Below are positions 1-11,066 of a DNA stretch of 64,000 nucleotides, one piece after another. This DNA comes from Lunularia cruciata. Lineage: Eukaryota > Streptophyta > Marchantiopsida > Lunulariales > Lunulariaceae. A program made the position numbers and the translations under genes. Position 1 is the first letter of the stretch; the number at the start of each line of letters is the position of its first letter. Below the pieces are notes generated by a model, which saw only the letters and a program-made list of their open reading frames with translations, had not been told where the DNA came from and made no database searches. Where the stretch lies: positions 20,648,501 through 20,712,500 of the forward strand of contig OX419761.1 in NCBI GenBank assembly GCA_948567375.1. The letters are read 5' to 3'.

Positions 1-1200
1 CCATCTATATTTGAAATCGAGTGTAGAGGTCTCGACAAATAACACAATTTCCCATTTCAGAGTGAACCTGTAATGGAAAATAGATCTGATGGGAGTAGAC
101 AGCCTTGTTTTGAGATCATGGAGGTGGATCTTTGTATAAAGGGTGGTGAAATCAAAACTCTGAAAAAGAACTTTCTCCAGGGTGGCATGAGTCTGCTGTG
201 AACCAGAGGCTGGGGAGTAGAGAATCTTGTCTTGTGTAATCTTTGCACCATCTCAAGTAAAACTGGAACACCAGGAGAGTCGTCCAAGATCCAGCTAGAG
301 TCGACTATCAGCCCCACGCGTAAGAATTCATTCCTCCAGAGATCGTTTGCAGAAGGTAGCAGTGCTTTGAAGAAGTAGCTGAGCCAACGAGAAAGTTCAG
401 ATAATGAAGTAGAGTATCCTGCAGCAATGAACCTAGGAACAACAGGAGACTTATGGGATTCCCAAGCACAACACAAGTAGGGGAGTTTCTCAGAATCCTT
501 GGAAGTGCAAAATCCCTGAAAAGTATTGAAACTATGGTGAGAAAGTAAGAGTTTGGTTTGAAGAATCAGTGAGTGCTTATAGGTAGCTGAAGGAGAATGA
601 AGTTCATTAAGTAAAGTTTGAATATAAAATTGTCTGCAAAGGAATACAAAATTGTTAGTACACTTGTCCATATAAGTGATAATGAAATGGGTCTTGAAAT
701 GAGTAAGAAGTTTTCTATAATGAGGGGAAAGGAACATCGGGTCTACAGACTTGAAATCATCTGCAATGGGAGGGAGATTGAGTAAAAGTTTAACTTTCTG
801 TAGAAGGGTGACTTTCCAATGGTCAAAATACCTTTGATGCCCAGGATAGCTTCATAAGAAAGAGTAAAGTTCTGAATGCAAGTTTGAATAGCAATGAAAG
901 TAAAGGGGGGAGAGGTGGGCGAAATTCGAAACTTGGGAGGAGAGAAGTGATAAGGTGGAGGAAAGGTAGAATCTGAAGCAAAGCTGTAATGACATGTCCA
1001 TGTGAAAGGTTAATGAAACCTGGATGATGAAGACAACTGCAGGGAGAAGGAGGAGAAGAAAAGTGTGATAACTCCCATGATAGTGAGTCAAAGTTAAAGT
1101 TTAAACGGCCCAGAGTTTTCCCATACTTAAAAGCAACAATGGGGATAGTAAATGGAGTACCTGGAAATAAAGCCTGTAAGACGTCTTTGTCCCAGAGCAA
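1..1200 (-). pseudogene. Reverse transcriptase fragment, Penelope-like or related family, broken and cut by the window edge
   Basis: On the minus strand, two open stretches (823-1200 and 57-737) lie in different frames, and a third frame carries an RT motif A, FDFTTLYTKI, at about 127-159. The stretch at 57-737 contains a helical segment (DKCTNNFVFLCRQFYI) and a block around HKSPVVPRFIAAGYSTSLS. That block fits the R-x-I-x-A-T-x-LS pattern placed before motif A in Penelope-like and related metazoan/algal reverse transcriptases. The catalytic motif C would lie left of base 1, so the family cannot be settled. At least two frameshifts separate the pieces, so this copy is dead. A GIY-YIG endonuclease downstream would confirm Penelope; it is outside the window. 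Family assignment is inference. Confidence 0.5.
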
Positions 1201-2215
1201 AGATTGTAAACGAGCTTTGTCTATCTCCTTAGAGGTAAAAGGGGAGATGATGAGGGTGGGACGAATGTCTGGAGATCTTCAGCTCGAGAGGTATGGAGAG
1301 AGAAAAAGCAAAAGGTGATGGAGGAATGTAGTGATATCAGACTCAGTCCTGAGTAAAACCACGGAAGGAGTTGTTTTAAGGAAATGAATGATCCGCAGCA
1401 AGTTCCAAACTCTAAAACGGGCGAGAAAGGAAATTAGAGAGGGTATCAGAGTCAAGCATCATGAAAAGATGAGAAGTTCTGTGTAGGTAGTCTCTGTATG
1501 CATATCTTCGACAAATGGGAGAGGTTGTTCCGTATATGTATGACCAGAGGAAGTATAATCAATGCTCCGATAAGAACATTGTAGAAGATGAAAAAAATAC
1601 AGATTAGTATGTAGGTATGATCACCCAGTCCACTTTAAGATACCTCAAATGTTACCGGAATATCCGAAGTACCTAGAAACACAGTGAGGACGAGACATTC
1701 TCGTAGGAGACGAGGGATTCCAGAACGGACTCCACAATTCCTTCATAAGACTCAAACTTATGGTACTGAGATAAGTGGTTCCTCCCATTCACTGGTTGAC
1801 TGAGACCCACAACTTCTTGATTGTTGTTTTCTTCACAAGCCCAGAACTAGGTTCAATGAAGTAAAAAAGTTCCAATGTCGTCAGAAGCCTTTACGAGGTC
1901 TCCTGCAGACAACCTGGATGCTCTGTATGTGTCTACTTGTAACTAGAGCTCCATATCGTCTTCAATCCTCCCATCAATGACAACAGGCCTCACTTGAAAG
2001 TAACTACCGGGTTCATTTCTATTTAAACTACTCGTCTTGAAAAAGATACTCACTATTCAGGGGTGATGCAATCGATCTCCCTCACAAAGAACAACTTTAA
2101 TGTAACAGTAAGTTTTAACAAAGGTCATGTCTGAACTTAACTTGAACTTCATATCAAGCCTTCTCCCGATGTCCTCTACACCGTGCAACATTTATGCTTG
2201 ACGGTTGCAGCAATC
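1201..2215. other. Gap between the RT fragment and LSM6, nothing recognised
   Basis: No convincing domain was found. The minus strand near 1230-1500 may hold the decayed upstream part of the same RT gene, since short stretches keep its base composition, but no motif supports this. The right part must contain the LSM6 3' UTR. Confidence 0.4.
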
Positions 2216-2913
2216 TTATTGTTCTCCGAGGGTTCTCTTCGTCGTACTGATATACAATACTGGGATGGGACCAAATTCAAGTTGTACACACAACTCTGAA
2301 GCTCATCAGTCCGTGTCTTCAAACCAAGTTAACAAACATTGCTGATGTTTTGAAATGAAGCAATTTGTGTGACAGATTTCGTGGATGCCAAATTTGAGTT
2401 CCGCACATGCACACTTCAAAGTATGGTACGCAGCGACTTACCATTGTTACCCCGAATGAAGGCATCACCGTACTTGTTCTTCAATTGCCCATTTACATAC
2501 TCCTCAGTCTGCTCCATGGCGATGTTCATGTAACCGTCTAGGCACGCTAAAATTCCTGTTTCTTCAAAAGCAACCAATTTTAACCCCAAAATGAAGCAGA
2601 AGCAATTTTCATAGCCGGCAATAAATAAGTAGAGCTCCAAAATCTGACATAAACCACCGACCTGTAGCACTTTGTCGATCTCACTTCAAATGCAGAGCCG
2701 CTATACGCATCCACTGCAATCAAAGAACTCACAACGCAAGGAAGCTGAAATATATAGCTAAAAAACCTACCCACCTCGATAATCGACGCCAGAATTCAGC
2801 TTCACAACCACAGGGCGCCCTCTGATGGACTTGAGAAAGTCAGCGGGAGTCTTCGCTGACGATAATCCTCCTCCTCCTCCACCACCCCCACCAACTCCCA
2901 CTCCTCCATCCAT
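2216..2913 (-). CDS. LSM6: U6 snRNA-associated Sm-like protein LSm6, complete, three exons
   Basis: Three exons join in frame: 2775-2913 (ATG at 2913-2911), 2442-2555 and 2216-2259 (stop TAA at 2216-2218). They total 297 bases, or 98 residues. Donors are GTGGGT and GTAAGT, and both acceptors end in CAG. The protein has a Gly-rich start (residues 3-16), then the Sm1 fold with KTPADFLKSIRGRPVVVKLN and GVDYRG, then the LSm6-typical block CLDGYMNIAMEQTEEYVNGQ and the Sm2 motif IRGNNVLYIS, and ends TTKRTLGEQ. LSm6 belongs to the LSm1-7 ring (cytoplasmic mRNA decapping) and the LSm2-8 ring (nuclear, binds the U6 snRNA 3' end). The family is usually about 80-95 residues; the extra length here is the Gly stretch, which is also seen in shorter form in plants. 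Intact and probably functional. Confidence 0.95.
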
Positions 2914-3186
2914 GATTGCTTACCACGCCAATTCGGCTCCCGAGATCCGAGCCCTGCGCGGGAACAACCAAATCACCACCCTGAGCTGAGCTCGTAATCG
3001 CGATTTTCCTTCTCTGTTTCGTTCATTTCCTCGAACACGTTACTTTTCGGAGCTCGAACCGACGAACCCTAAACGGTCTCCACATGCGACATCTGATGTT
3101 CTTGTAACGAGAACATAGTCACAAACACTCCAATATATGTTAAGGGTGTTGTAGTAGACTGGTCTTCCATATCTTCAGTACCGACT
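2914..3186. other. LSM6 upstream flank (5' UTR and promoter region)
   Basis: This 270-bp interval separates the LSM6 ATG from copy 1 of the R2-like LINE, which points away from it. No clear TATA box was seen. It is GC-richer than the transposon-filled DNA to the right. Confidence 0.4.
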
Positions 3187-3286
3187 TTTCTTATGTGAGT
3201 TGTGATGTGAGGGGTTGTGATTTTGCAGATATGGGGAAATATGGAGAGGAGTACCATGTGTTACTATCATTATTCTTGTGCTAGTC

Positions 3287-6200
3287 ATGGCTACACCTTC
3301 CCATGTGAGGTCGCTTAGAGCGGGTCGGGATACACCATGCCCGGTGTGTCATCGACGCTTTACCTCGCAAGGGGTAAAGACCCATGTGGGAAGGATGCAC
3401 AAGGACTATGATTGGACCACTTGGGAGGCACATGTGAGACGAGCAATCACATTGACAGCAATGTCACTCGGGATTACGCACGCTTCTTGTATACCTTCAT
3501 TGATCGTTCCAAGGATATCGATCGAGTCGTGGGAGTGGTTAGCTTCTCAAGCGGGTTGCATTTTGGGGTTATTTGAGACTAGTTTTCTATGTCCACGTCT
3601 ATTCCATAGGCTACCCCGCACACTCCATGATGAGGCTAGACAGGCTTTTCGCCTACCACTAGATCGTTTGGCACATGATCCCTTGGACGAGTTAGCGTGG
3701 TTCTTATTCCTCCTACTCCCTCGATGGTGTCTTCGTTATGCTAGAGGGGGGCGCATAGTGCATAGAGAGGTGGCGGCTAGATTTCGTCAATTCCGAGCGG
3801 GGGATTGGGCAGCGCTTCAGGAGGAGTTTGTTAGGGCTACACGATTTAGGAGACGGGCATCGCCACATGATACCACAGATTCCACTCGATTACGACGATG
3901 TAGGACATTGGGTCAGGCAAGAGAGTTTAGTAGAGCAGCATGAGCGCTACACCCTTTGTCTATAGCAAGTCCTACTAATGAAACCATCTCTTCCCTACGC
4001 TCATTGCATCCTATAGCAGTAGAGGGACTACCACTAGAGGTCTTCGATTATCAGCCTGAGCAGCCCTTATGTCTTGATAGGTCGCTATTTGCACAAGCAT
4101 TGTGCACTGCCCCTCGCCTTTCATCATGAGGCTTGTCAAGGATGGTTTATGAGCACCTTAGAGATTGCTTCCAAGCAGATGATCCTTCTAGTAGTTTTAC
4201 CGAGTTGTTTCAGGTGGCTGCAGCAGTAGCGAGAGGAGACATTCCTATGTCTGTTAGTCGGGTCTTAGGTGCTAGTTGACTTCTCACGATTGAGAAGGAC
4301 ACAGGAGGCATTAGACCGATTGCTATTGGAGAGATCTTTTTGCGTTTGGTCAGTCGTACCATTGTCCTTCAGCATCGTTCTCACTTTTGATAGCACCTTA
4401 GTCCACATCAGTTTGGAGTAGCTACACCTGGAGGATGTGAGGCTATATCTCTAGGCATTAGAGCACTCCTAAATATCCATCCGGAGTGGGTCGTCCTACA
4501 GGTGGATGTTGAGAACGCTTTTAATAGCGTCTCACGTGCATCCATCTTTAGAGAGCTTAGGGAGGCTGGTGGATCCTTGGCAAGTCTTATTCCTTTTGTG
4601 TGGTCTTTTTATGGCTCTCCTGCTTCCCTTTACTACCAGCATGGTGGTTCACAAGAGGGAGTCACCGTCTTGGAGTCAACTGTTGGTACACGACAGGGAG
4701 ATCCTTTGGGAGGGCCCTTATTTGCCATGGCTCACTTTAGAGCTCTCCTATCTACTACTTTGGCCATGCCAGGTTGTGTATTTCCCTCCTTGGCAAATGA
4801 TACACACATCGTAGGCCCTGTAGATCAAATTAGGCAGGCCTTTGACTACTTGACTACCAAGCTACATCTAGTAGGCTTGAGAGTCAAGGTGTCAAAGTGT
4901 AGGGCATGGTCCCCTTTAGGTATTCCTCCCCACCTTGAGCTTCCTGAGGGGTGTATCACATCCACAGATGGACTTCGTGTTCTTGGAGTGCCAGTAGGAT
5001 CGGAGGATTTCATCACACGCTTCTTGGACACTGCCCTTGCAGAGGATGTTCTCCATGTGGATGACCTTCCATTACTAGGAGATCCGCAGGTGGCATTTGG
5101 TATACTCTCTTCCAGTATTGCTTGTCGGCCATCCTACCTCATCCGTACAGTTCCCCTCTCACCGTCCTTCCTATCACGTTTGAGAGCATTTGATAGGAGG
5201 ATTATGGGAGTCTTTGGTGATATTATTGGGCCAGGGACTTTTGAGTGTGTGACAGGGGATTTGGCACGTAGACATACGGCTCTACCGATCTCATGTGGTG
5301 TGGTTGGCTTGCTTTCTATGGAGGAGATAGCACCTATAGCGTTTTGGGTAGTTGGGCTCTCTCGGCACCCCTACTTGCCTCTCATTTTGTGGTTGCCGAT
5401 AGGCCGGTTTTGGAGACTTATGTGACAGAGGTGGAGGGAGGATCCTTTTCTCTCCAGGTGTTATTGCGGCAAACGAGAGATAGTCTATCCCCACGAGCAT
5501 GAGAGGGTTTTCCATCGTTTGCTTCATTATCGTCAGATTGGACTAGAGGTCTACAGTCTTCCTTGATGGAGCTACAGTGTGAGCATATGCTACATTCTCT
5601 CTTAGTTGACTCGTCCATTCCTCAGGCTACTAGAGCACGTCTACGCTCTTGCTCCGGCAAGGGTGCAGGCTCGTGAATCCTAGCTCGACCATGCATTAGG
5701 GCTTTCCAACTCGCACCGGCTACTTTCTCTATAGCGATGAGGTTTTGCCTAGGTTTGGTCCACCCATCTGCATCTTCACTACTCACTTGTGAGTGTGGTT
5801 CTACACTAGATGCAGCGGCGGTCCACATGACACGGTGTCCTTTTGGAGGACAGAGGATAGTTATACATGATGCCATTAGAGACATAGTGTTTGCTATAAC
5901 ACGAGAGAGTGGATACTTAGCTTGGAAGGAGCGTTCGTATGCATTGCAGACGACACGTGTCAGGGCAGACTTATACTTGGTCCAAGATGATCAGGTGACA
6001 GTAGCGGATGTCGTGGTCACGGACCCTACGCGGGATACAGTTTCGGAGGGAGTGATTACCCATCCCCCTAGATGGGTGGCGAGTGCAGCAGCAGGTTGCA
6101 AGGTCTCCAAGTATAGGGGCATGCAGCGAGGTCACCTCTTTGTTCCTCTAGCCTTGGAGTTATATGGAGTGATGGACACGGCATTTGACACATTTGTCAG

Positions 6201-6452
6201 GGAGTGCGCGAGAGGTTATCATGTTAGGCGTCAAGGGTACCACTCTCACTCTCATTCTTTGTAGCTCACTTTAGACCGCGTGTGTCCATTGCTCTACAGA
6301 GGGCAGTGGCTAGTGCAATCCATAGGAGAGTAATCACATTAGGTGATGTTTTTTCGGATGCTACAGTTGTGTGTAGACGGTACGACTTGCATGGCTCGGA
6401 TAATTTAGGTGTAGTAGGGCAGATTTCTCATACAGACTATATTGGGGCTTAG
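3287..6452 (+). pseudogene. R2-like LINE polyprotein: zinc finger, reverse transcriptase, restriction-like endonuclease (inactivated)
   Basis: The ATG at 3287 opens MATPSHV, followed by one C2H2 finger (CPVC at about residue 18, HVGRMH; C-x2-C-x12-H-x4-H), the DNA-binding module expected at the N-terminus of R2-like proteins. The RT block at 4502-5425 shows motif A (VDVENAFNSVS) and motif B (GTRQGDPLGGPLFAMA), but motif C reads LANDTHIVG, with Asn where copy 3 has the catalytic Asp (LADD). At 5737-6264 a Cys/His cluster (CECGSTLDAAAVHMTRC) is followed by the PD-(D/E)XK-type signature RADLYLVQDDQVTVADVVV and a later K-x2-KY. The original frame ended at the TAG at 6450-6452. Several stops and frameshifts break it. 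Confidence 0.85.
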
Positions 6453-6490
6453 CCCCATGTTACTTTTTTTGTCTCTCCCTTGTAAGGCTT

Positions 6491-6507
6491 GATGGGATCT
6501 TCCCATC
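6491..6507 (+). other. Conserved 3'-end hairpin of the R2-like LINE (copy 1)
   Basis: GATGGG and CCCATC form a 6-bp stem with a 5-nt loop about 30 bases before the element's 3' end. The same stem is present in copy 3 and in both short 3'-end insertions, so it is a candidate recognition element for the reverse transcriptase. Confidence 0.6.
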
Positions 6508-6728
6508 CTTCATTTTTCCTACGCGGTCGCCTTTTTCGACCTTCTTGACTGGATGCACCACGTTACCGGTAACCCCGGTTTACAAGTTGCCTCAGAACAG
6601 AGCCCTAAACGTAAAACCGAGAATTCGCATGTATCGATCTCTTCCCGTGCTTTCGAAGCTCGAGGACTGACTCCGCTAGAGCTCTGGGTCGTTGAGTGCC
6701 CTCGAATTTGAGTGGAGATATCTTCACC

Positions 6729-7933
6729 ATGGTATGTACTTCTGTCTTACCGATGAATCTAGTGCTCGTGTTTGTGCTAGTGTTTTGATTAGCCAAATAT
6801 CTGGGAGTCTTTGCCCCGGTATTAGTTGTAGTTGCGATTTGCAGCGTGACCTATGACGAGCGTGTAGGTAGCTCTGGTTCCGTGTTTGATAGTTAGATTT
6901 TTTCCGAAGGTTATGCTTAGAAGGTTGGAGTGAATCAGTTCACTCTGTTGAATATTGGTTTGTAGATCTGTTTTACTGTCGATTTCGCTCTTCTTCAGTT
7001 TCGATCTTCGCGTACATTGAATGTATGGGCTACATACATGCGTTGGAAGCTGTCTGCGGGCAAATTTTTGAGCTACGATCGCCGTTCAGATAGCTGGAAT
7101 GGTATGCGAATGTCGTGTTTATCGCCGCTCGGGGTATAGCTCTTACTTTGACAAAAGGCGAAGTGAAAGAGGGTTGATCACTATGCGTTGATTGGATACT
7201 GTGTGCAATCTGTACCAATTTGTGTACCAGGTGCTGACGTCAGCTCCTGTGATGCAGTCACTTATAGCCGGTGAGGAGTTTCAGCACATTCTCCGTGTGC
7301 TGAACACAACTGTCGACGGAAGGCAGAAGATTATGTTCGCGCTGACCTCATTTAAGGGAGTGGGTCGTCGCTTTCCCAACCTTGTCTGATAAAAGGCAGG
7401 TGTCGACATGAGTAAGAGGTAGTTATTCGTAACTTATGCTGAAAAGAATTTTCTGTTATGTCAGCGGTATCAAATGAGAAACTGCATGTTCAAGGACCTC
7501 ACTTCGATGACAGGGCTTCTTTCTAGAGTCTGCTGCGGATAGCTGGAGGTCTGCAGCAGAGCTGGAGAACCTAATGGTTATTGCGGGAAACCGCAGGCAG
7601 TTCAAGATTCCAGATTGGTTTTTGAATAGAAAGAAAGACCAGAAGGATAGTCGCTACTCACAAGTCGTTTCCAACGCCCTTGAAATGAAGTTGAGGGACG
7701 ATTTGGAGAGGTTGACGAAGATCAGGTATACAACCGTGCTCTACGCTTCCATAAACACGGAATTTGCGTTGTCCGGTTTGATACCAGCGTCCTTCCTTGT
7801 CGCCCTTGTATAATTTTGGAATAATCTGTGGTCTGAATTCTGCAGGAACCACCGTGGTCTGCGAGTGCGCAGTGAGCACACGAAGACTACCGGACGTCGT
7901 GGAAGAATCGTCGGTGTATCCAAGAAGCGGTAG
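6729..7933 (+). pseudogene. RPS18: 40S ribosomal protein S18 (uS13), intron-containing pseudogene
   Basis: Four exons can be recognised: the ATG alone at 6729-6731 (donor GTATGT), 7258-7418 ([39 protein letters not shown]), about 7555-7725 ([34 protein letters not shown]) and 7846-7933 ([19 protein letters not shown], ending GVSKKR and TAG). uS13 sits in the head of the small ribosomal subunit and contacts the P-site tRNA. This copy is dead: exon 2 has TGA TAA at 7387-7392 where the family has CysLys, exon 3 starts with a frame-breaking deletion, and the HYWGLR segment of exon 4 is missing, as if lost between two GGTCTGCG-like repeats. The introns are kept, so it arose from DNA duplication or is a locus that decayed in place, and not by retrocopying. 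Confidence 0.9.
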
Positions 7934-8129
7934 ATCAATTCTTCAGGCAATTCTAAACGTGATCCTCCGAACAGTCTACAGCCACTGCTATTGAATGTCA
8001 CAGGCAACTGTGGATCCACTTTTTTAACAAGTTTGTCCGTAGAGTAGGTAGGTATCTTGTCGGGAAGGATATATTTGCAGATCTGCTCTTATATGCATGC
8101 AAATATATGCAAATAGCACATAAGATCAT
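7934..8129. other. Short gap after the RPS18 pseudogene
   Basis: Nothing recognised. It probably includes the old RPS18 3' UTR and the left edge of the Harbinger element. Confidence 0.3.
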
Positions 8130-8159
8130 TGGACCAAGAAAAATTTGAGAGAGATACAA

Positions 8160-8930
8160 GATGTCCAACAATTCATTCAAAGAACAATTTGGAATGATCA
8201 AGCAAGACCTTCGAGCAAACTCAAATCATGTACAACCAGTTGATCCAATCATCAAACTACTCATTACAATCAAAGTCTTGAGCATGAATTGTTTCAAATG
8301 GTTTTATGAAATATATTCAATGTGGATCAATCTATAGTATCAAGAACTCTTGCATGCACATTGGATATCGTAGCAAGACTACAACAAAGATTCATCTTAT
8401 TTAGTACCAATCCAGAGAGCGTTTGCAAGCAATGGGGAAAATTTTCCTGCATGAGAAGAAGATTTCCAAGTGTGATTGGAGTAATTGATGGCACACTAAT
8501 CAATAGACAAGTACTCAAAGTTCAAAATTGCAAGTAATTTTGTGGATGAAAAAACAATATTTATATAATTTTTTGGCTATTTATGATCCTTAGATGTAAT
8601 TCCTAAACATTGTAGCATGTTGACCAAGAATCACTCATGATGCACACATTTTCAATGAAATTTCTCTATGTGCAAGACTTGAGTAAGAGAATATCAAGAG
8701 ATGTTAGATACAAGTGCAAGAAATATCTCATAACTCCGGCTCCAAATCCAAAATTGCTTACTAAAAAGACCTACAACTATGCTCATCCGGCCACACAATA
8801 TATCATCAAGAGTACACTTGAAGATTGGAAATATAAGTTTGCATGCTTATCATCCGATATGCAAGTCAAACTTTCAACATTCATGAGAATGATTATAGCA
8901 TGCAGATTCCTTTGGAATTTTCTTATTTAG
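8160..8930 (+). pseudogene. PIF/Harbinger transposase (HARBI1-like), broken
   Basis: In broken frames the order of HARBI1-type nucleases can be followed. It runs: an N-terminal helical part (8172-8330), QSIVSRTLACTLDIVARLQQ, the first catalytic block FPSVIGVIDGTLI at about 8460-8505, a THDAHIFNE-like block near 8637, then TPAPNPKLLTKKTYNYAHP and a C-terminal block ending MRMIIACRFLWNFLI (stop at 8930). The region where the family has the catalytic Glu (usually IERTFG-like) reads IIKSTLEDWK, so that residue seems lost. Stops and frameshifts make the gene non-functional. Confidence 0.7.
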
Positions 8931-9080
8931 AATGTAGAAGTCACAAGCAAAATAAAAGAGAGATAAGGAATTGACTTTCATCAAGTTGAACAGCAAGCTA
9001 CCAAATCAATTTCAAGAAATTTCACAATAGAAAATCAACAAGTGCAATAATTATAAAAAACCATTTTAAGAATGTTTGAT

Positions 9081-9862
9081 TTATTCAAGATTAAAATCAC
9101 TAGATTGTGTTGTTATATTAAGAACTTGAACATAACACAGGGAGATATTTTGTATTTCTGATTGAGTTTTTTGGATATCCAACTCAATTTTTTGCTTCTT
9201 GAGTTTGTGTTCTTTCCTCAAGAGATCAATCTCTATATTGATTTTCTTGAGATAGGAATCGTGTTGTAGTTGTTGACAAAAATTGTGAGCATAATCCATT
9301 GTTTCTCTTTTGATCCTCTTGATGGTGTAGACTATCCCTAGGACTTTGACTTTGTAGGAGACATTAATAACTGCTTCTAGGAGGTGATGGCCAACATCAT
9401 CTCCAACGTCATTGTCATAAGGCTTCAAATTATTGCCAATAATTTACATGACCTCTTGTTTGCACGTGGATCATTGTGGACCAGATAGACCTCCTCCAAT
9501 TGCTATTCTTGCTCTTTTCTCCTTGGATTTTTCTTGTGAGCCTTGTCTTATGAGGTTCTTTCATTTAACTTGAACTTGCTTGATGGATTTGCACGTGATG
9601 TCATGCTCTACATTAAACAAAGCATTGACTTCTTTCCAGAGTTGAGTTTGTTTTGCACATGATACCTCTTGGCATCCCTTTCCAATAACTTGGATTTTTG
9701 CATACAAAGCAAAGCAATGTGAATTTCTTCTTTTGCAAGAGTACATTTTACTTTGATGTGGATGGTTATTGCGGGAAAATTACTTCTATCTTTTGAAGTT
9801 GAGTCAAACATCATGGAATTGGATAAGATCCAAAATGAATTTGCCAATTGTAGTTGGTCCAT
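9081..9862 (-). pseudogene. Harbinger Myb/SANT-like accessory protein, broken
   Basis: Reading right to left, MDQLQLANSFWILSNSMMFD leads to a trihelix/Myb-like stretch with WKEVNALFNVEHDITCKSIK near 9600, then a Lys/Glu-rich coiled-coil stretch (LLRKEHKLKKQKIELDIQKT near 9200). Such proteins accompany Harbinger transposases and bind the element ends. Three frames are used, so the gene is decayed. The assignment rests mainly on position and pattern. Confidence 0.5.
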
Positions 9863-9870
9863 TTAGTCAT

Positions 9871-10454
9871 ACTATGAAGTCTTAGGACTTTTTGGAATGA
9901 AAGATATGCATAACTTACCTCAACATCATTATTGGTGGTACAATATAACAACTATAATGCAATTAATTGATGTAAGTATGTATAAAATTGTTGTTGCATG
10001 TATGTATGTATTTACAATTGAGTGTAGCATCAATTAATACACCTATGTTATAATTATACCCATTACAATGGAATAAGTCTACAAGTGAATTTACTAAGTG
10101 GTACTCCATGAAATGAAAATCTATATAATTCTAAATTAAATCTAAATCTAAATCTAAATCTAAATGGGTGATCTAAGTCCAAGATCTAAATCCAAAATCT
10201 AAGTTGGTGTATGAATTAAATCTTGATTGTCAATGAATGTAGTTCTTGGGTGAGTTTTAAGTCTTGTTTGTTAAGGCATAGATTGATTGATGTAGCTTAC
10301 AATAGCCATTAGGTAAAATTTATATCTTGTATGATAAGGTATAGATTTAATATCTTGGATTCACCTTGAGTGAGAAGGTTTAGCAAAGATTATTTATTAT
10401 TCATATAAGCATAGTTTGCAAGGAAGCCACTTGGTAGACTAGAATCTGTAGTTA
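9871..10454. other. AT-rich spacer between the Harbinger element and element A
   Basis: No gene seen. It contains ATGT microsatellite runs near 9990-10010 and an AAATCT array at 10138-10165. Confidence 0.5.
10138..10165. repeat. AAATCT short tandem repeat
   Basis: Four full AAATCT units plus AAAT. This is not the plant telomere unit (TTTAGGG). Confidence 0.8.
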
Positions 10455-10459
10455 CCTTG

Positions 10460-11053
10460 TGTAATACAATTAGCTAGACAAAGTATCAAAGAGATGGAAT
10501 TGACATGGTAATATCTTTAGGGATTTTATACACAATAGTCTAAGTAGATCAGATAGAAGTGCTATCAAAAGAGGACTTCCACTAATAGGGTAGAGTTTCT
10601 ACCCTATTAGTGGAAAATACACCAAAAACTTTAGAGCCAATTTTGAAGGCCTAAACAAATGAATTAGGCTTCAAAAAATGATTTTTTTTCTCTAAAAGTA
10701 AAATTCTTATTCTCCTCCTCCTCACTTTTTCTCATCAAGATCTTTCCAATGGTATTACTTCCATATTGCTTTGAGCTTTCTGTAGGAAGATTCCCAAAAG
10801 GTTCCTTATGGTCAAACCTATTTGACCAACCAGATAGGACCCAAGTCGACATGTCACCAACCCATAGATCCAATCTAAGGATGTAGCTTATAGATGTCAC
10901 CTATCCATGTACCTAATCTAAGGATGTAGCTTCCTTGAGAAGGATCTTCTCTATTATATAATAAAGTCAAAAATTCTCCTTTATAGCATCGTAGTATTGA
11001 GGAATTAAACCATGTGATTCTCTTGGTATTTCTCATCTCTTTGAAATATTATA
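10460..11053 (+). repeat. Element A 5' LTR
   Basis: It starts TGTAATAC and ends ATTATA (originally ATTACA, as in the solo LTR at 36443-37050). A TATA-like stretch TATATAATAAA lies at 10955-10965. It contains an LTR1-specific hairpin with 16-bp arms at 10577-10592 and 10600-10615. A degenerate match to the tRNA-Met primer site TGGTATCAGAGC follows at 11055-11066. Confidence 0.8.
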
Positions 11054-11066
11054 ATGCTATCGGCAT

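Larger units (their letters stand above)
3187..6536 (+). mobile_element. R2-like (RLE-type) LINE, copy 1, near full length
   Basis: Sequence similarity to copy 3 (55182-58532) begins at the shared TTTCTTATGTGAG and runs to the shared 3' end GGTCGCCTTTT. That defines a roughly 3.35-kb element with a single long coding region and no poly(A) tail. The domain order C2H2 finger - reverse transcriptase - Cys/His cluster - restriction-like endonuclease is the order of the R2/NeSL group. The two copies look roughly 95 percent identical by eye. No convincing target duplication was found around this copy; a CGAC on both sides is too short to trust. Confidence 0.85.
8130..9870. mobile_element. PIF/Harbinger DNA transposon, decayed, outer ends uncertain
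   Basis: A DDE transposase read on the plus strand (8160-8930) and a Myb/SANT-like second ORF read on the minus strand (9081-9862) face each other, which is the usual two-gene layout of PIF/Harbinger elements. I could not find terminal inverted repeats or a TTA/TAA target duplication, so the limits given are only those of recognisable coding sequence. Confidence 0.65.

Noticed and set aside
5622-5885. Minus-strand open frame in LINE copy 1 (also seen at 57616-57879)
   Set aside because: It is the antisense shadow of the endonuclease region; it recurs only because the copies are alike, and it has no domain.
3182-6540. CGAC on both sides of LINE copy 1 as a target duplication
   Set aside because: Four bases occur by chance, and the two clear duplications of this family are 12 and 14 bp.
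7658-8019. Minus-strand frames across the RPS18 exons
   Set aside because: They are antisense shadows of exons 3 and 4.
10138-10165. Interstitial telomere repeat
   Set aside because: The unit is AAATCT (AGATTT), not TTTAGGG or a known green-lineage variant.
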